From contig CAADGU010000056.1 of assembly GCA_900696625.1 (NCBI GenBank), positions 1 to 64,000 of the forward strand: 64,000 bases of DNA, given 5' to 3'. The translations under genes were made by a program, and so were the position numbers. Under the pieces are notes generated by a model, which was not told the origin of the DNA, searched no databases, and saw only the letters and a list, made by a program, of their open reading frames with translations. The stretch comes from an uncultured Chloroflexota bacterium. GTDB taxonomy: Bacteria; Chloroflexota; Anaerolineae; Promineifilales; Promineifilaceae. How positions within the stretch are numbered: position 1 is the stretch's first letter; the number at the start of each line of letters is the position of its first letter. Shown here in pieces: positions 1-14,136 of this stretch.

Positions 1-90
1 CCCAGACCGCGCAGGCGGTCTTTGCAATTGTTGCCGCGAATTCCATTCGCCGGGCAAAATGACACTTTATGGCCTTTGGCAGTATAACTG

Positions 91-138
91 CCCACTGCTA
101 ACTGCTCACTGCCAACTGCCAACTGCTTACTGCTTACC
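91..138. repeat. Degenerate short tandem repeat (CACTGCTAACTG family)
   Basis: ccactgctaactgctcactgccaactgccaactgcttactgctta. Confidence 0.8.
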
Positions 139-143
139 ATTTA

Positions 144-1634
144 CTATCCCCCCACCCGCCGGCTCTCCCGATGCCAGCCCGACAGCAGCCGTTCTGAGGC
201 CGCCGGGTCAAACTGCTGGTGACGCCGGATATAGGTAATGGCGGCGATGACCGCCAGGTCGCGCAAATGGGGCGCGGCTGTGCCATTTTCCAAAACTGGT
301 TCTTTGAGGGAGCCGGTGTGGTAACGGCCGTTCACAAACCCCTCCGCGGCCACAATTTGTTGTAATAACGAAATATTGGTGGGAATGCCGGTCACAGCAA
401 AATCGGCCAAGCCCTGGCGCAGGCGAGCCATGCTGGTCGCCCGATCCGGCCCCCAGGTCGTTAGTTTGGCAAAAAGCGGCGCATAAGCCGCCGGCACCTG
501 GCAGCCGCTATAAGCATACGTATCTATACGAATATCCGGCCCCGTAGGCAACCGCAGCCGCGTCAATTTGCCCGGACTGGGCAGGAAGTGCCGCCAGGGG
601 TCTTCGGCATAAACACGGGCCAACATCGCCCAACCACGCAGTTGAACGTCCGCTTGCCGGAATGAGAGGGATTCCCCGGCAGCCAGGCGCATTTGTGCCT
701 GCACCAGGTCTACCCCGGCGCGCATCTCCGTCAGGCAATGTTCCACCTGAATGCGGGCTTTGATTTCGCTAAAGTAAACATGGCCCTCATCCGTCACCAG
801 GAATTCCACCGAGCCAACATTCTGGTAGTTAAAGAGGCGGGCAATGGCCACGGCCGTGGCACACAACATCTCTCTTTGGGCTGGCGCCAGGGAGGGGGAC
901 GGCGACTCCTCAATCACCTTCTGATTGTGGTACATAATTGAGCCTTCGCGCTCGCCCAGGCAAACCAGATTGCCATACCGGTCGCCCACAATCTGAACGC
1001 TAATCTGGTGCGCGGGCAAGATCGCTTTCTCCAGGTAAAAGCGCAAATTAGCGCGCAAATTGCCGTAGTCGGCTTGCGATTGCTGCCCCTGGCGAATGGA
1101 CGCCGCCAGCCACTCAGATGAGGGCGCCAGCCGGGAACCACGCCCTCGCCCGCCCCGGTAGGATTTGATGACCAGCGGATAGCCCATCTGATCAGCGGCT
1201 TGTTGCAAGGCATCGGCATCGTCACGGCCGTAAGCCTCCGGCGAGCTCTCTACCGTCAAAAAACCAGCCTCCCGCACCCGCGCCAACGCCGCCAGCTTAT
1301 CCCGCGTTTGCTGCAATACCTCCGGCGGCGGGCCAATAAAGGCTATGCCTGCATCCAGACACGCCTGGGCAAAAGCTGCCTCTTCGGACAAGAAACCATA
1401 GCCTGGATAAATAGCATCTACTCCCCGTTCCCGCGCCAGCTTCACCATCGCCTGGTCATCCATGAAAAAGGCCGGGGACTCTACCCGCACACACTCATCC
1501 GCCAGCCGCACATGCAGCGAACTGATGTCCGAGGGGTCATATACGGCAACGGCCGTGATCCCCATCTCCCGACACGCCCGCACCGCCCGCACCGCAATTT
1601 CCCCCCGGTTGGCAATTAAAATTTTGTTGAACAT
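144..1634 (-). CDS. Acyl-CoA carboxylase biotin carboxylase subunit (divergent; no BCCP domain)
   Basis: MFNKILIANRGEIAVRAVRACREMG N-terminus, PGYGFLSE, RIQVEH; start refined to the ATG at 1634 from ORF 144..1709. Confidence 0.88.
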   Translation of the reverse strand: MFNKILIANRGEIAVRAVRACREMGITAVAVYDPSDISSLHVRLADECVRVESPAFFMDDQAMVKLARERGVDAIYPGYGFLSEEAAFAQACLDAGIAFIGPPPEVLQQTRDKLAALARVREAGFLTVESSPEAYGRDDADALQQAADQMGYPLVIKSYRGGRGRGSRLAPSSEWLAASIRQGQQSQADYGNLRANLRFYLEKAILPAHQISVQIVGDRYGNLVCLGEREGSIMYHNQKVIEESPSPSLAPAQREMLCATAVAIARLFNYQNVGSVEFLVTDEGHVYFSEIKARIQVEHCLTEMRAGVDLVQAQMRLAAGESLSFRQADVQLRGWAMLARVYAEDPWRHFLPSPGKLTRLRLPTGPDIRIDTYAYSGCQVPAAYAPLFAKLTTWGPDRATSMARLRQGLADFAVTGIPTNISLLQQIVAAEGFVNGRYHTGSLKEPVLENGTAAPHLRDLAVIAAITYIRRHQQFDPAASERLLSGWHRESRRVGG

Positions 1635-1653
1635 CTCCACCTTCCTGAATGGG

Positions 1654-1710
1654 GTGGCAGGTGGCAGATAAAGGCAATCACCTGCCACTTGCCACCTGCC
1701 ACTTGCCACC
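1654..1710. repeat. Tandem-repeat hairpin (GTGGCAG / CTGCCAC family) between biotin carboxylase and carboxyltransferase genes
   Basis: ggtggcaggtggcag...cctgccacttgccacctgccacttgccacc. Confidence 0.8.
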
Positions 1711-1715
1711 TTCCC

Positions 1716-3275
<1,560 letters not shown>

Positions 3276-3338
3276 GACTACAGCGGATAGTGAAATGAAC
3301 GGATTTTCTTCATCTGTTCATTTCTTCATCCGTTGTTG

Positions 3339-4013
3339 TCATCCCGTGGCAATGGTCATCACAAAGCCATCCTCCACCCGCCACCAGCCGGTTAAGGGAG
3401 GGGCAGGTCGGGGTAAACGGCCGCTATCGCAGCGAATGGCAAAGGGCGTCCAAATCCCCGGCGGCGGCGCCACCGGCTCAACCAGGCAGCTAATGGCCCG
3501 CGTATCCACCGACAGCCCCAGGTGGAGGGCTTTTAACACCGCTTCTTTGGCGCTCCACACGGCCGTTTCCCAAACCGCCCGTTCTGGCCCCACCAGCCCA
3601 TAACCCAACGCAATTTCCGCCAGCGTAAAATACTCTTCGGCAAAACCTGCCGGGCGTGGCCGATTCAATTCCATATCGGCCCCGATGGGGGCATGTGCTT
3701 TTTCCACAGCGGCCACAAAGGCACGGCCGTGGGCATGGCTGATGGAAATGGAAAAGCGGTTATCGGTAATCGGTAATCGGTAGTCGGGGACACCATCGGG
3801 ATTGTTGGTAATCGTGATCATATCCAGGGGCAGCGTCACGCCGTCTTTTTCCCAGAGTACCGTTTGCAGCAGCCGCTTGGCCGTCCAGCGGCCAAGCAAC
3901 CAATCCGTGCGCCGTTTGTCCGTTTTCAACTCCTGCAAACGTGCCAACTCCACATCCGTCAGGTAGTCGTCAGCCGGAACTTCAGTCAGTGTTTGTGTTA
4001 ACCAGTGAATCAT
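3339..4013 (-). CDS. Sfp-type 4'-phosphopantetheinyl transferase
   Basis: GADMELNRPR and WSAKEAVLKAL motifs; adjacent to PKS/FAS genes. Confidence 0.85.
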   Translation of the reverse strand: MIHWLTQTLTEVPADDYLTDVELARLQELKTDKRRTDWLLGRWTAKRLLQTVLWEKDGVTLPLDMITITNNPDGVPDYRLPITDNRFSISISHAHGRAFVAAVEKAHAPIGADMELNRPRPAGFAEEYFTLAEIALGYGLVGPERAVWETAVWSAKEAVLKALHLGLSVDTRAISCLVEPVAPPPGIWTPFAIRCDSGRLPRPAPPLTGWWRVEDGFVMTIATG

Positions 4014-4104
4014 GGGGAATTAGGAATTAGGAATTATGAATTAGGAATTTATGAATGGCCAGCGCCATCCATCCTTCATAATTCATAATTCATCCTTCAT
4101 AATT
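4014..4104. repeat. Tandem-repeat hairpin (AATTAGG / CATAATT family)
   Basis: gaattaggaattaggaattatgaattagg...ttcataattcataattcatccttcataatt. Confidence 0.8.
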
Positions 4105-6676
4105 GAACATTGCCGGGCAGCGTCACCGTCCGGTAAGCGGTTAGCACCACAAAGACATGGCCGGTTTCATCCACCACCTGGGCGTTGAATTCCTCACCGC
4201 CGTTGACAGCTTCCACAATGGCATACAGGCGACGGCCGTCCGCCTCCCGCTCCTGTTTATAAGCCGTCACCGCGCCAATCGCAAACGGCAGGGCCATCGT
4301 CCGCTGCTGCCGGATTTGCCACACACCCGCCGTCTGGAAGCACAGTTCAATCAGGCGCGGGGCCATCAGTTCCGGCGCGTCGGCCGGATTCATGTTGGGC
4401 GGCAGCTTTTCCGCCAGCAGCCCAATCGCCCGGCTGCCTTCCACCTGCACCGATTCCAACACCTGATAGGCCGGGCCGTGGAAATAGATGTTGTAAATAG
4501 CGTTTGCTGTCACATCCATCTGCTGTGGGGGCGTAAAGGGCACGGGCACGGCCGTTGGCGCTACCTTACTCATCCGCACCACCGCCGTGAAGTGCAGCTT
4601 TTCCTGCAAGCCACCCTTCAATTCACGGCGGGAATAGAGGGAGGCATAAACCAGCAGATCGTCACCATCGGGCACGCCTGCACTGAGCGGCAACCGAAGG
4701 TTACTGGCCGAAGTGGCCGTACCCCGCAAATACAACGTCTGCGGCTCCATCCGGTAAAACTTAAAGGGCGCGTGGAACTGTTCGTTGGTCACGGCCGTGA
4801 CTTCATAACCCGGCGCCATCGTCTTTGCCAACTCCGCAAACGCCTCCGTGCCCATCACCCCCGGCAGCAGCGGCGTCCCATCCATCGCATGGTCAAACAG
4901 GAACGGCTGCCTCTGCGGGTCCAACACCGTCTCCACTTCCCACCCGCCATACACCTTCGCCGCTACCACCTGCTCTACCAACAAAAAACCCTCTGTGCCT
5001 CCGTGACTCTGTGGTAATTTAATCCCCCCCGTTTCATCCCACTCATCCACCAGCAGACCCAACTTACCGCCCACCAGCACTTCACCATCCCCCACCAGTA
5101 ACTCCCGGCGCACGGTGGGGATACCGGCGGCTGGCGGCAGCATCTCAATACCCGCAAACTCCATGATCTTGGGAATCGAGCCGCGTGTGGCCATGCCAAT
5201 GCCGCCCCAGGCCGTCCAATCAATGGCAATCGCCTTCGTCTCTGGCCGCGTGCGTTGTAAGCTGCTGGTAATTTTGCACAGCAGGTCATTGGCCGCACTG
5301 TAATCCGTCTGCCCGGCGTTGCCAAAACGGCCCGCCACCGAACTAAAGACCACCGTCGCGCCAATGGGCAAATCCTGAGCCGCGTGCAGCAGGCTGTAAA
5401 AACCGTCTGCCTTAATGTCATACACCAGGTCAAACTGGGCCGCGTCTTTCTGATTCAGCGCCTTGCTAATCTCAATGCCGCCGGCATGAACCAGCACATC
5501 TATCCGGCCAAACTTCTCCCGGATTTTGGCCACAATCCCGGTCAGGGCTTCGTGATCGAGCAGGTTGACGCTGCGATACACGGCCGTGCCCCCCGCCCTT
5601 TCCACCGCTTCAATGGCACTCAACGCCGCTTCTAATCGCTCCACCGCCGCCAGCTTCTTCTCAATCATCACCGGCGTTGGCTTTTCGCTCGCCGCTTTGG
5701 TCTCTTCAATAAGCCGCTGCTTCAGGGCGTCCTTGTCGGCGCGAAACAGGGCAATTTGGGGATCAGTGCGGTCAGGTTCCGGCGTCAAATCCAGCAGGTA
5801 AAACACGCCGCCGCTGGCCGCGGCCAGGTCGGCCACAATGGCGCTGGTAATGCCACCCGCCGCCCCTGTCACCAGGAAAACAGCGTCGCGGTTAAATTGT
5901 GGCCCGGTCGGGAGACCGACCACAGCGTCGTAAGTTGCGGGCTGCTCCATCAGGGTGATGGTGTAACGGCCGTCCCGCCAATACCCCACCTCCACGCAAC
6001 CCGGATCCGCCAGCGTTTCCGCTATCAACAGGTCGGCAAAAGCGGCCGTTTTGCGGCTGGCCTCGAAATCTACGGCCTTGACTAAGACGGACGGCCGTTC
6101 CCTTTTGTACGCTTTGGTAAACCCTGTGACGCCGCCGCCCAGTGGGGCTATGGCCGGTTCCGGCCCATAGCCGTGCAGCCCGCCCAACCGTGTCGCTGCC
6201 ACCAGGAACGCGCCCGGTTCAGACACGGCGTCATAGAGCGCCCGCATGGTCACGGACAAATTTTTCACCCGCGCCCGGTTCGCTTCCCGCCACTCATCCA
6301 AAGTCATGGCTGCCAGATCAGGCTCAACATCCAGCGCCACCAGCCAGTAGACGCCCTGCACCGGCCCGTCCGCCAGCCACGTTTGCGCCTGCGCTGCCAA
6401 CGCTTCAGCAGCCAGGGTGACATCCAGCGTCAACACAGTCACGCGAAGCTTTTCCAGCTTTTTGACGAGCGCCTTGCCAACGCCGCCCTCATCCTGGGCC
6501 ACGATCACACGGCTGGCCTCGTTTAAGAGAACACCGGTTGGTTTGCATTGGGTGAGCGACGGCCGTAACGCCGGCAACGGCACACGGCGCGGCATCGTGT
6601 CCGCATCGGCCAATGTATATTCCGGTTCAATTTGGGGAATCAGGGGTGGCGCAGTAGTCGTCTCCGGGGCGACCAC
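4097..6676 (-). CDS. Type I PKS/FAS-like protein with ketoreductase (KR) and hotdog dehydratase (DH) domains
   Basis: LVTGAAGGITSAIV NAD(P)-binding motif, FSSVAGRFGNAGQTDYSAAND KR active site, FDHAMDGTPLLPGVM DH motif (HxxxGxxxxP). Confidence 0.88.
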   Translation of the reverse strand: MVAPETTTAPPLIPQIEPEYTLADADTMPRRVPLPALRPSLTQCKPTGVLLNEASRVIVAQDEGGVGKALVKKLEKLRVTVLTLDVTLAAEALAAQAQTWLADGPVQGVYWLVALDVEPDLAAMTLDEWREANRARVKNLSVTMRALYDAVSEPGAFLVAATRLGGLHGYGPEPAIAPLGGGVTGFTKAYKRERPSVLVKAVDFEASRKTAAFADLLIAETLADPGCVEVGYWRDGRYTITLMEQPATYDAVVGLPTGPQFNRDAVFLVTGAAGGITSAIVADLAAASGGVFYLLDLTPEPDRTDPQIALFRADKDALKQRLIEETKAASEKPTPVMIEKKLAAVERLEAALSAIEAVERAGGTAVYRSVNLLDHEALTGIVAKIREKFGRIDVLVHAGGIEISKALNQKDAAQFDLVYDIKADGFYSLLHAAQDLPIGATVVFSSVAGRFGNAGQTDYSAANDLLCKITSSLQRTRPETKAIAIDWTAWGGIGMATRGSIPKIMEFAGIEMLPPAAGIPTVRRELLVGDGEVLVGGKLGLLVDEWDETGGIKLPQSHGGTEGFLLVEQVVAAKVYGGWEVETVLDPQRQPFLFDHAMDGTPLLPGVMGTEAFAELAKTMAPGYEVTAVTNEQFHAPFKFYRMEPQTLYLRGTATSASNLRLPLSAGVPDGDDLLVYASLYSRRELKGGLQEKLHFTAVVRMSKVAPTAVPVPFTPPQQMDVTANAIYNIYFHGPAYQVLESVQVEGSRAIGLLAEKLPPNMNPADAPELMAPRLIELCFQTAGVWQIRQQRTMALPFAIGAVTAYKQEREADGRRLYAIVEAVNGGEEFNAQVVDETGHVFVVLTAYRTVTLPGNVQL

Positions 6677-6687
6677 CAGGCCACCCT

Positions 6688-9600
6688 CTATGCTTTTAAA
6701 TCCGACGGCTGCTCCACAACGGCTGCCAGATCAGGCCGCATCTCGCGCACAAACCCCACCACTTTTGCCAACGTGTTGTAATCCCGCAGGCTCAAGTCAT
6801 CGCGGCGCGGGATGTTGAACTCGGTACGAATCGCCAGGAACGTCTCCGCCTGTTTCACCGTGTCCACGCCTAAATCCGCCTCCAAATCCAAGTCCATTTC
6901 CAACATATCCGTCGGGTAGCCAGTCTGTTCGGCCACAATCGCCAGAACTTTGTCGGCGATGGGATCGGAGATTGGAGATTGGAGATTGGAAGGCTTGTCC
7001 TGAGCCAAGTCGAAGGATTGAGAGATTGACGGAGCGACTTGCTCACTGCTCACTGCTAACTGCTCACTGCTTACCAAATCCGGCCGCATCTCGCGCACAA
7101 ACCCCACCACCTTCGCCAGCGTGTTGTAGTCGCGCAGGCTCAAGTCATCGCGGCGCGGGATGTTGAACTCGGTACGAATCGCCAGGAACGTCTCCGCCTG
7201 TTTCACCGTGTCCACCCCCAAATCCGCCTCCAAATCCAAGTCCATTTCCAGCATATCTGTCGGATAGCCGGTTTGTTCGGCCACAATCGCCAGGACTTTG
7301 TCGGCGATGGGATCAGCGATTGGAGATTGGAGAGTAGAGATTGGGAGATTGGGAGATTGGGAGATTGGTTCGACCATTGGGCTTCCGACTTCGGGCTTCG
7401 GCTCACCAATAGCTGCTGGTGGATTCCCATTTACTGGCACAGGTATCGCCTGTACTGGCGCTGGCGCTGATTGTGGCGTAACGGCCGTCGGCTGATTATT
7501 CACCGGCTTCGGCTGCACTTGAACCGGCGCAGGCACGGGCATAAGCGCCGGTACGGCATACGGCTCACGGATTACGGCATACGGTATACCGCCCCCCGTC
7601 CGCACTACCGGCTCCGTACCATACTGCCAGGTGGAGGGGCACGGCCGTCTGCCCGGCGCACCCTTCGCCACAATCCGCAAATTCCGCTTTTCCACTTCTA
7701 GTTCAGCGAAATCGTAGCCACTGACATCATCCAGCCACTTCTGGTAACGGGGTTTGTTTTCCACTCGATCCAACGCACCGGGAATACGCCGCGTCAGCGT
7801 AAAGGAAATTTGCGAACCAAAACCGGCGGCCAGATGCAGCGCATACTGCACCGGATAGCGCCCGCCCCGGCTCAGGTTCAATTCACCCAAATCCGGGTCA
7901 ACCTCTTTGTAATTGGGCACCGGCGGCACAATGCCGTATTCCAGGATTTTCAGAGCAATCACATCTTCGACGCCCACACCCATGGGATGGCCGGTAAAAC
8001 CTTTGGTATTCGCCACCACAATCTCTTTGGCCGCTTCGCCAAATGTCTGCCGCAGGGCCACCACTTCCGCCGAAGCCGAACCGCCCCGCGCCGGGGTGTA
8101 CGTCTCATGGGACATAAAGACCAACTGTGGCGCAATGTTGTAGCGATTGAGGCCAAAACGGGTTTCGGCCGTCGTCATCAGGTCGTTCATCACCTGGGCA
8201 ATGTGGTCTACGTCCAGCCGCGAGCCGTGGAAGGCGCTGTTGCGGGTTTCGCTGCTCAAGAGTTCCACGATGCCGCGCATGCCGCGCTCCTGCACCGCGT
8301 CTTCGCTTTCCACCACCAGCGCGCACGCGCCCATGCCCAAAATGGTGCCGTGCCGCCGTTTGTCAAAGGGCAATGCCGCTTCTTGTACACGGTCATCGGT
8401 GGCAGCCGCCCCCACTGCCAACATGCCGGCCCCAACCCATTCCAGCAAATGGTCGCCGGTCACGTCGTCGGCAGCCACCACAATCACGCGGCGGCAACGG
8501 CCGTTGCGTATCCAATCCTCCGCTATCGTTATCGCCTGGGTGGTGCTGGCGCAGGCCGCATTCACCTGCGTATTCGGGCCGCGCGCGCCGATATATTCGG
8601 CGAACTGGCTGTGCCCCATACTCAAAATACGGAAGATGAAGCGGCGGTCAAAGATGTACGGTTCACGTTCCATCACTTCGCGCAAACTGTTAATCCGCCG
8701 CGTGATTTCCAACAAGGTCTGGTTGTCGTTGCAGGTGCGGCGCAGTTGATCCAGCATCTCCAGTTGTTCCAACCGGCTTTGATAGGTGTAATACTTTTCA
8801 AAATCCTCCGCAAAACGGTCGCCGCCGGGGAAAGCACTGGCAAAAATCACGCCTGTCTCATCACGCAGTGATTCCGGCAGCATCCACCGCTGCGGCAGAG
8901 AAGAGCCATTGCTGGCATGTTTGTAAGTCATCACCAGGGGAATGCCCGCTTCGCGCAGCGCATCCAGCCCGGCAGCAATGGCTAACTGCGTGGTTATATC
9001 CAGGGCATCTACCAATTTTTGGGGTACGCCATATTCTTCCGCCAGGTCAAATGAACCGGGGCGGCCGGCGATACGCACCACCTCATCAGGGTTATCAATG
9101 GTCGAAAAACTACCACCACCGTCGGCCGCTTTCACCACACGGGTAATTCGTTTGGCCACCATCTTCTGGCGGAAGCGTTCGGGAATCAGGTCTACAAACT
9201 GTTCCCCCTGCAAAATGCGCCAGGCATTGTCCGGGGCCATCACCGCCTTTTCCGCACCCGGCAGCCCCAGCCCCGTGCCGCTGATGACGACGGAACCGAG
9301 AGGGGGATGGGCGCGGTTGTAGGGGAGATTAGAAGATTCGGTAATTCGGTAATTGGGTAATTGGGTAATTGGGGTATTAGGATATTGGGATATTGCCTGG
9401 GCTTCAGGCAAGGAAGTACCGTTGGTTTTAGGGGCCATTGTTTCCTCTCTTCTCACTGCTAACTGCTCACGGACGCTGCGTCCGTCGCTTACTGCTAACT
9501 GCTCACTGCTAACTGCTAACTGCTTCCCCGCATAACCCGCCGCATATAGCGCACAGAGCGCCTGGTTAAAAGCGGGCAGTTCGCCGGGTTTGGGATGGTT

Positions 9601-12303
9601 GGTCAACAGGGCCAGCACATCGTTTTTGTCTTTGAATACGTCGTTGGCAAAACCGCGCAGGGCGCGTTTGGGGCCAACTTCCACAAAGGCGCGCGCGCCA
9701 AAGTCATAGAGCGTGTGCAGCCCTTTGACCCATTGCACGGTAGCAGCCACCTGTTGTTGGAGGTTGTCCTTAATGGCATCTACGGCCGTCGGGTAAAAAT
9801 CACCGGTCACGTTGGTGATGATGGGCAGGGTGGGCGGCGCAATGTGCAGCCGGTCCAGTACCCGGCGCAGCGGCGCGCTGGCGGGGGCGATGATGCTGGT
9901 ATGGAAGGCATGGCTAACGGGGATGATCATCGCCTGGTACCCGGCTTCCTGGAAGAGGGTCACGGCCGTTTCCACGGCCGTACTCGCCCCACCAATCACA
10001 CACTGGCTGCTGCTGTTGATATTGGCCGGAATCACATAGCCCTCCACTTGCTTCAAGGTGGCCTCAATCACGTCATAGGGGGCCAGGACGGCGGCCATCT
10101 TGCCGTTATCCTCCAGCTTCAGGCTGGCCATCTCGCCACCCCGCGCCGCCGCCGCTTCCAGCGCGTCGGCAAAGGGCATGATCCCGGCCACAATCAGCGC
10201 CGCATATTCACCCAACGAATGACCCACCACCACATCGGGGCTGAAACCAAAGCGTTGCAGCAGCCGGTACATAGCAATATCCATTGTCAGCATCGCCGGT
10301 TGGGTGATCTCCGTTTGCATCAGGTCAAAAGTGGCTTTGTTCACGGCGGCGTTGTCGTTCGGGTCTACAAAGATGAAATCGGTCAGCGGTTTGCCCAAAA
10401 TGGGCGTCATCACTGCGTCCGCTTCATCAAAAACGGCCTGCACCTCTGGATAGAGTGCGGCCAATTCCCGGCCCATGTTCACGTACTGGCTGCCCTGGCC
10501 GGGAAACATGAAAGCGACCTTGCCTTCCGGTTTACCCGCGCCGCGATAAATGCCCTGCGCCTCGACCGCTTTCCAGGCTGATGGCGCATCTGAAACCATG
10601 AGCTTCTGCGCCTTTTGCAGCCGATCCAGCAGTTCCGCTTGATCGCCAAAATCAATAAACAGCCGCTCTGGGGATTCAATCACGGCCGTGTCCGGCAACT
10701 CTTTGGGCGGCGTCCAACCTGTCTCCACGCGGTTCAAGAATTGGTCAAGTTTTTCCTTCAATTCCTGCGGCGTCGCCGCACCAACTGCCAGAATCCCTCT
10801 TACTGGCTCCAACTCCTTTGCTTCTTTTGCCTCTTTGCCGCTTTGCGTTTCAAATTTTTCCACCGCAAACACCTTCTTCGGCTGCGTCAGTTCGCCGGGG
10901 CGATGTTCTTCCAACACCAGGTGGAAATTGGTGCCGCCGAAGCCGTAGGCGCTGACGCCGGCGCGGCGGGGTGTGCCGTTGGGCGGTTCCCAGGCACGGC
11001 CGTCGTGCAGCAAATAAAATGGCGTTTGGCTGAAATCCACATATGAATTGGGCGGATTGGCATTCAGCGTGGGCGGCAGGAATTTGTGGTGCAAGGCCAT
11101 GACCGCTTTGAACATGCCGGCGGCGCCCGCGCCCGCTTTCAGATGGCCGATGTTGCTCTTAACCGACCCCAGGCCAATGCTATTTCGTCTGGCGTGACCA
11201 AACACGGCCGTCAAACTCTCCACTTCGGCCACATCACCCACCGGGGTGCTGGTGCCGTGCGCTTCCACCAGGGTAGCCGTGGCCGGGTCTAAACCAGCCA
11301 CTTCCCAGGCATGCTGCATGGCTAACTGCTGCCCAATGGGGTTGGGGGCGGTAATGCCTTTGCCTTTACCATCACTGGCGCCGGCCACGCCGCGAATGAC
11401 GGCGTAGATTTTATCGCCAGCGTGTTCCGCATCTTCCAGCCGCTTGAGCAGGAAGAGAGCCGCGCCTTCACCCATGACAAAACCGTCTGCGCCATCGCCA
11501 AACGGCCGTGTGCCCGTGGCACTGAGCGCCCCAATTTTGCAAAACTTGACAAATGGCCCAATGCCCATGTTCCGGTCTACACCGCCGGTGATCACCGCGT
11601 CCACTTTATGCTCCATCAGCAGTTCGATGGCTGCTTCCACGGCGGCAAAGCTGGAGGCGCAGGCAGCGTCGGTGATGAAGTTAGGGCCGCGCAGATTGAG
11701 CATGTTGGCGATACGGCCGCTGACGATGTTGGGCAGTTCGCCGGGCATGGAATCTTCGGTGATGGGTGGATATTGCTCGTCTATGTGGTCATGCCAGCCG
11801 GCCAGAATGGCCTGGCGGGTGGGGGTGGGCAAGGCGGCAAATTCGGACACGGCCGTCAGCGCCCGCGCATAATTGGGGAAGGCAATCCGTTCGTTGGTGG
11901 TGTAGTGCAGTTCACCGCCCATGGCCGTGCCGATGATGGTAGCCGTGCGTTCGGTGTTTAACGGCCGTGCCGGATAGCCATAATCGCTCAGCACATCGGC
12001 GGCGATGGTCAGCGCCCACTGCTGCCCTTCGTCCATCGCCGCCGCCACTTTGGGCGGCATGCGAAAACGCTTCCAATCAAATTGAAAACCCCGCACCCAT
12101 CCGCCGATTTTGGTGTAAGTCTTGTCCGGCGCTTTCGGATCGGGGTCGTAATAATCTTCAATGCGCCACCGCTCCGGCGGCGTTTCCGTGATGCTGTACC
12201 GCTTGTTCAGGATGTTTTGCCAGAATGTGGCCGCGTTCAGCGCCTCCGGCATAATGGCCCCCAACCCCACAATGGCGATGGCTCGGTCTGAGGTGTCGCT
12301 CAT
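6688..12303 (-). CDS. Type I polyketide/PUFA-like synthase, KS-AT-KS-ACP-ACP
   Basis: KS1 [56 protein letters not shown]2 [36 protein letters not shown]; two near-identical carrier domains at the C-terminus. Confidence 0.93.
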   Translation of the reverse strand: MSDTSDRAIAIVGLGAIMPEALNAATFWQNILNKRYSITETPPERWRIEDYYDPDPKAPDKTYTKIGGWVRGFQFDWKRFRMPPKVAAAMDEGQQWALTIAADVLSDYGYPARPLNTERTATIIGTAMGGELHYTTNERIAFPNYARALTAVSEFAALPTPTRQAILAGWHDHIDEQYPPITEDSMPGELPNIVSGRIANMLNLRGPNFITDAACASSFAAVEAAIELLMEHKVDAVITGGVDRNMGIGPFVKFCKIGALSATGTRPFGDGADGFVMGEGAALFLLKRLEDAEHAGDKIYAVIRGVAGASDGKGKGITAPNPIGQQLAMQHAWEVAGLDPATATLVEAHGTSTPVGDVAEVESLTAVFGHARRNSIGLGSVKSNIGHLKAGAGAAGMFKAVMALHHKFLPPTLNANPPNSYVDFSQTPFYLLHDGRAWEPPNGTPRRAGVSAYGFGGTNFHLVLEEHRPGELTQPKKVFAVEKFETQSGKEAKEAKELEPVRGILAVGAATPQELKEKLDQFLNRVETGWTPPKELPDTAVIESPERLFIDFGDQAELLDRLQKAQKLMVSDAPSAWKAVEAQGIYRGAGKPEGKVAFMFPGQGSQYVNMGRELAALYPEVQAVFDEADAVMTPILGKPLTDFIFVDPNDNAAVNKATFDLMQTEITQPAMLTMDIAMYRLLQRFGFSPDVVVGHSLGEYAALIVAGIMPFADALEAAAARGGEMASLKLEDNGKMAAVLAPYDVIEATLKQVEGYVIPANINSSSQCVIGGASTAVETAVTLFQEAGYQAMIIPVSHAFHTSIIAPASAPLRRVLDRLHIAPPTLPIITNVTGDFYPTAVDAIKDNLQQQVAATVQWVKGLHTLYDFGARAFVEVGPKRALRGFANDVFKDKNDVLALLTNHPKPGELPAFNQALCALYAAGYAGKQLAVSSEQLAVSDGRSVREQLAVRREETMAPKTNGTSLPEAQAISQYPNTPITQLPNYRITESSNLPYNRAHPPLGSVVISGTGLGLPGAEKAVMAPDNAWRILQGEQFVDLIPERFRQKMVAKRITRVVKAADGGGSFSTIDNPDEVVRIAGRPGSFDLAEEYGVPQKLVDALDITTQLAIAAGLDALREAGIPLVMTYKHASNGSSLPQRWMLPESLRDETGVIFASAFPGGDRFAEDFEKYYTYQSRLEQLEMLDQLRRTCNDNQTLLEITRRINSLREVMEREPYIFDRRFIFRILSMGHSQFAEYIGARGPNTQVNAACASTTQAITIAEDWIRNGRCRRVIVVAADDVTGDHLLEWVGAGMLAVGAAATDDRVQEAALPFDKRRHGTILGMGACALVVESEDAVQERGMRGIVELLSSETRNSAFHGSRLDVDHIAQVMNDLMTTAETRFGLNRYNIAPQLVFMSHETYTPARGGSASAEVVALRQTFGEAAKEIVVANTKGFTGHPMGVGVEDVIALKILEYGIVPPVPNYKEVDPDLGELNLSRGGRYPVQYALHLAAGFGSQISFTLTRRIPGALDRVENKPRYQKWLDDVSGYDFAELEVEKRNLRIVAKGAPGRRPCPSTWQYGTEPVVRTGGGIPYAVIREPYAVPALMPVPAPVQVQPKPVNNQPTAVTPQSAPAPVQAIPVPVNGNPPAAIGEPKPEVGSPMVEPISQSPNLPISTLQSPIADPIADKVLAIVAEQTGYPTDMLEMDLDLEADLGVDTVKQAETFLAIRTEFNIPRRDDLSLRDYNTLAKVVGFVREMRPDLVSSEQLAVSSEQVAPSISQSFDLAQDKPSNLQSPISDPIADKVLAIVAEQTGYPTDMLEMDLDLEADLGVDTVKQAETFLAIRTEFNIPRRDDLSLRDYNTLAKVVGFVREMRPDLAAVVEQPSDLKA
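6712..7317 (-). repeat. Tandem duplicated carrier-protein domains (two near-identical copies, about 6712-6960 and 7079-7317) separated by a repeat-derived linker
   Basis: Both copies encode [83 protein letters not shown] nearly identical. Confidence 0.9.
9324..9526. repeat. Coding-embedded tandem repeats forming the AT-KS2 linker
   Basis: GGTAATTCGGTAATTGGGTAATTGGGTAATT and CTCACTGCTAACTGCTCAC...ACTGCTAACTGCTCACTGCTAACTGCTAACTGC. Confidence 0.9.
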
Positions 12304-12331
12304 TTTCGTTCACTCCCTTTTTTGTTAGGAA

Positions 12332-12394
12332 AGTGAGCAGTTGGCAGTGAGCGGTTAGCAGTATCTCGGCTGCTCACTGCTCACTGCTTACTGC

Positions 12395-12406
<12 letters not shown>
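12332..12406. repeat. Inverted short tandem repeats (AGCAGTGAGCAGT family)
   Basis: gtgagcagttggcagtgagcggttagcagt...ctgctcactgctcactgcttactgctcactgcttac. Confidence 0.85.
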
Positions 12407-14053
<1,647 letters not shown>

Positions 14054-14075
14054 CGCTGTCTCCTCTATATCAATC

Positions 14076-14136
14076 AGTAAGCAAAAAACAGTAAGCAGTG
14101 TACTCACCGCTCACTGCTCACTGCTTACTGCTCACT
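14076..14136. repeat. Inverted short tandem repeats (same family), downstream of the conserved glycosyltransferase intergenic region
   Basis: agtaagcaaaaaacagtaagcagtg...ctcactgctcactgcttactgctcac. Confidence 0.8.

Noticed and set aside
6966-9526. Could the tandem repeats be a CRISPR array?
   Set aside because: Units are 7-10 bp, contiguous and degenerate, with no 20-40 bp repeats and unique spacers and no cas genes.
7810-10581. Long plus-strand ORFs 7810..8871 and 9595..10581 opposite the megasynthase
   Set aside because: Shadow ORFs of the KS and AT coding regions; no independent motifs or start signals.
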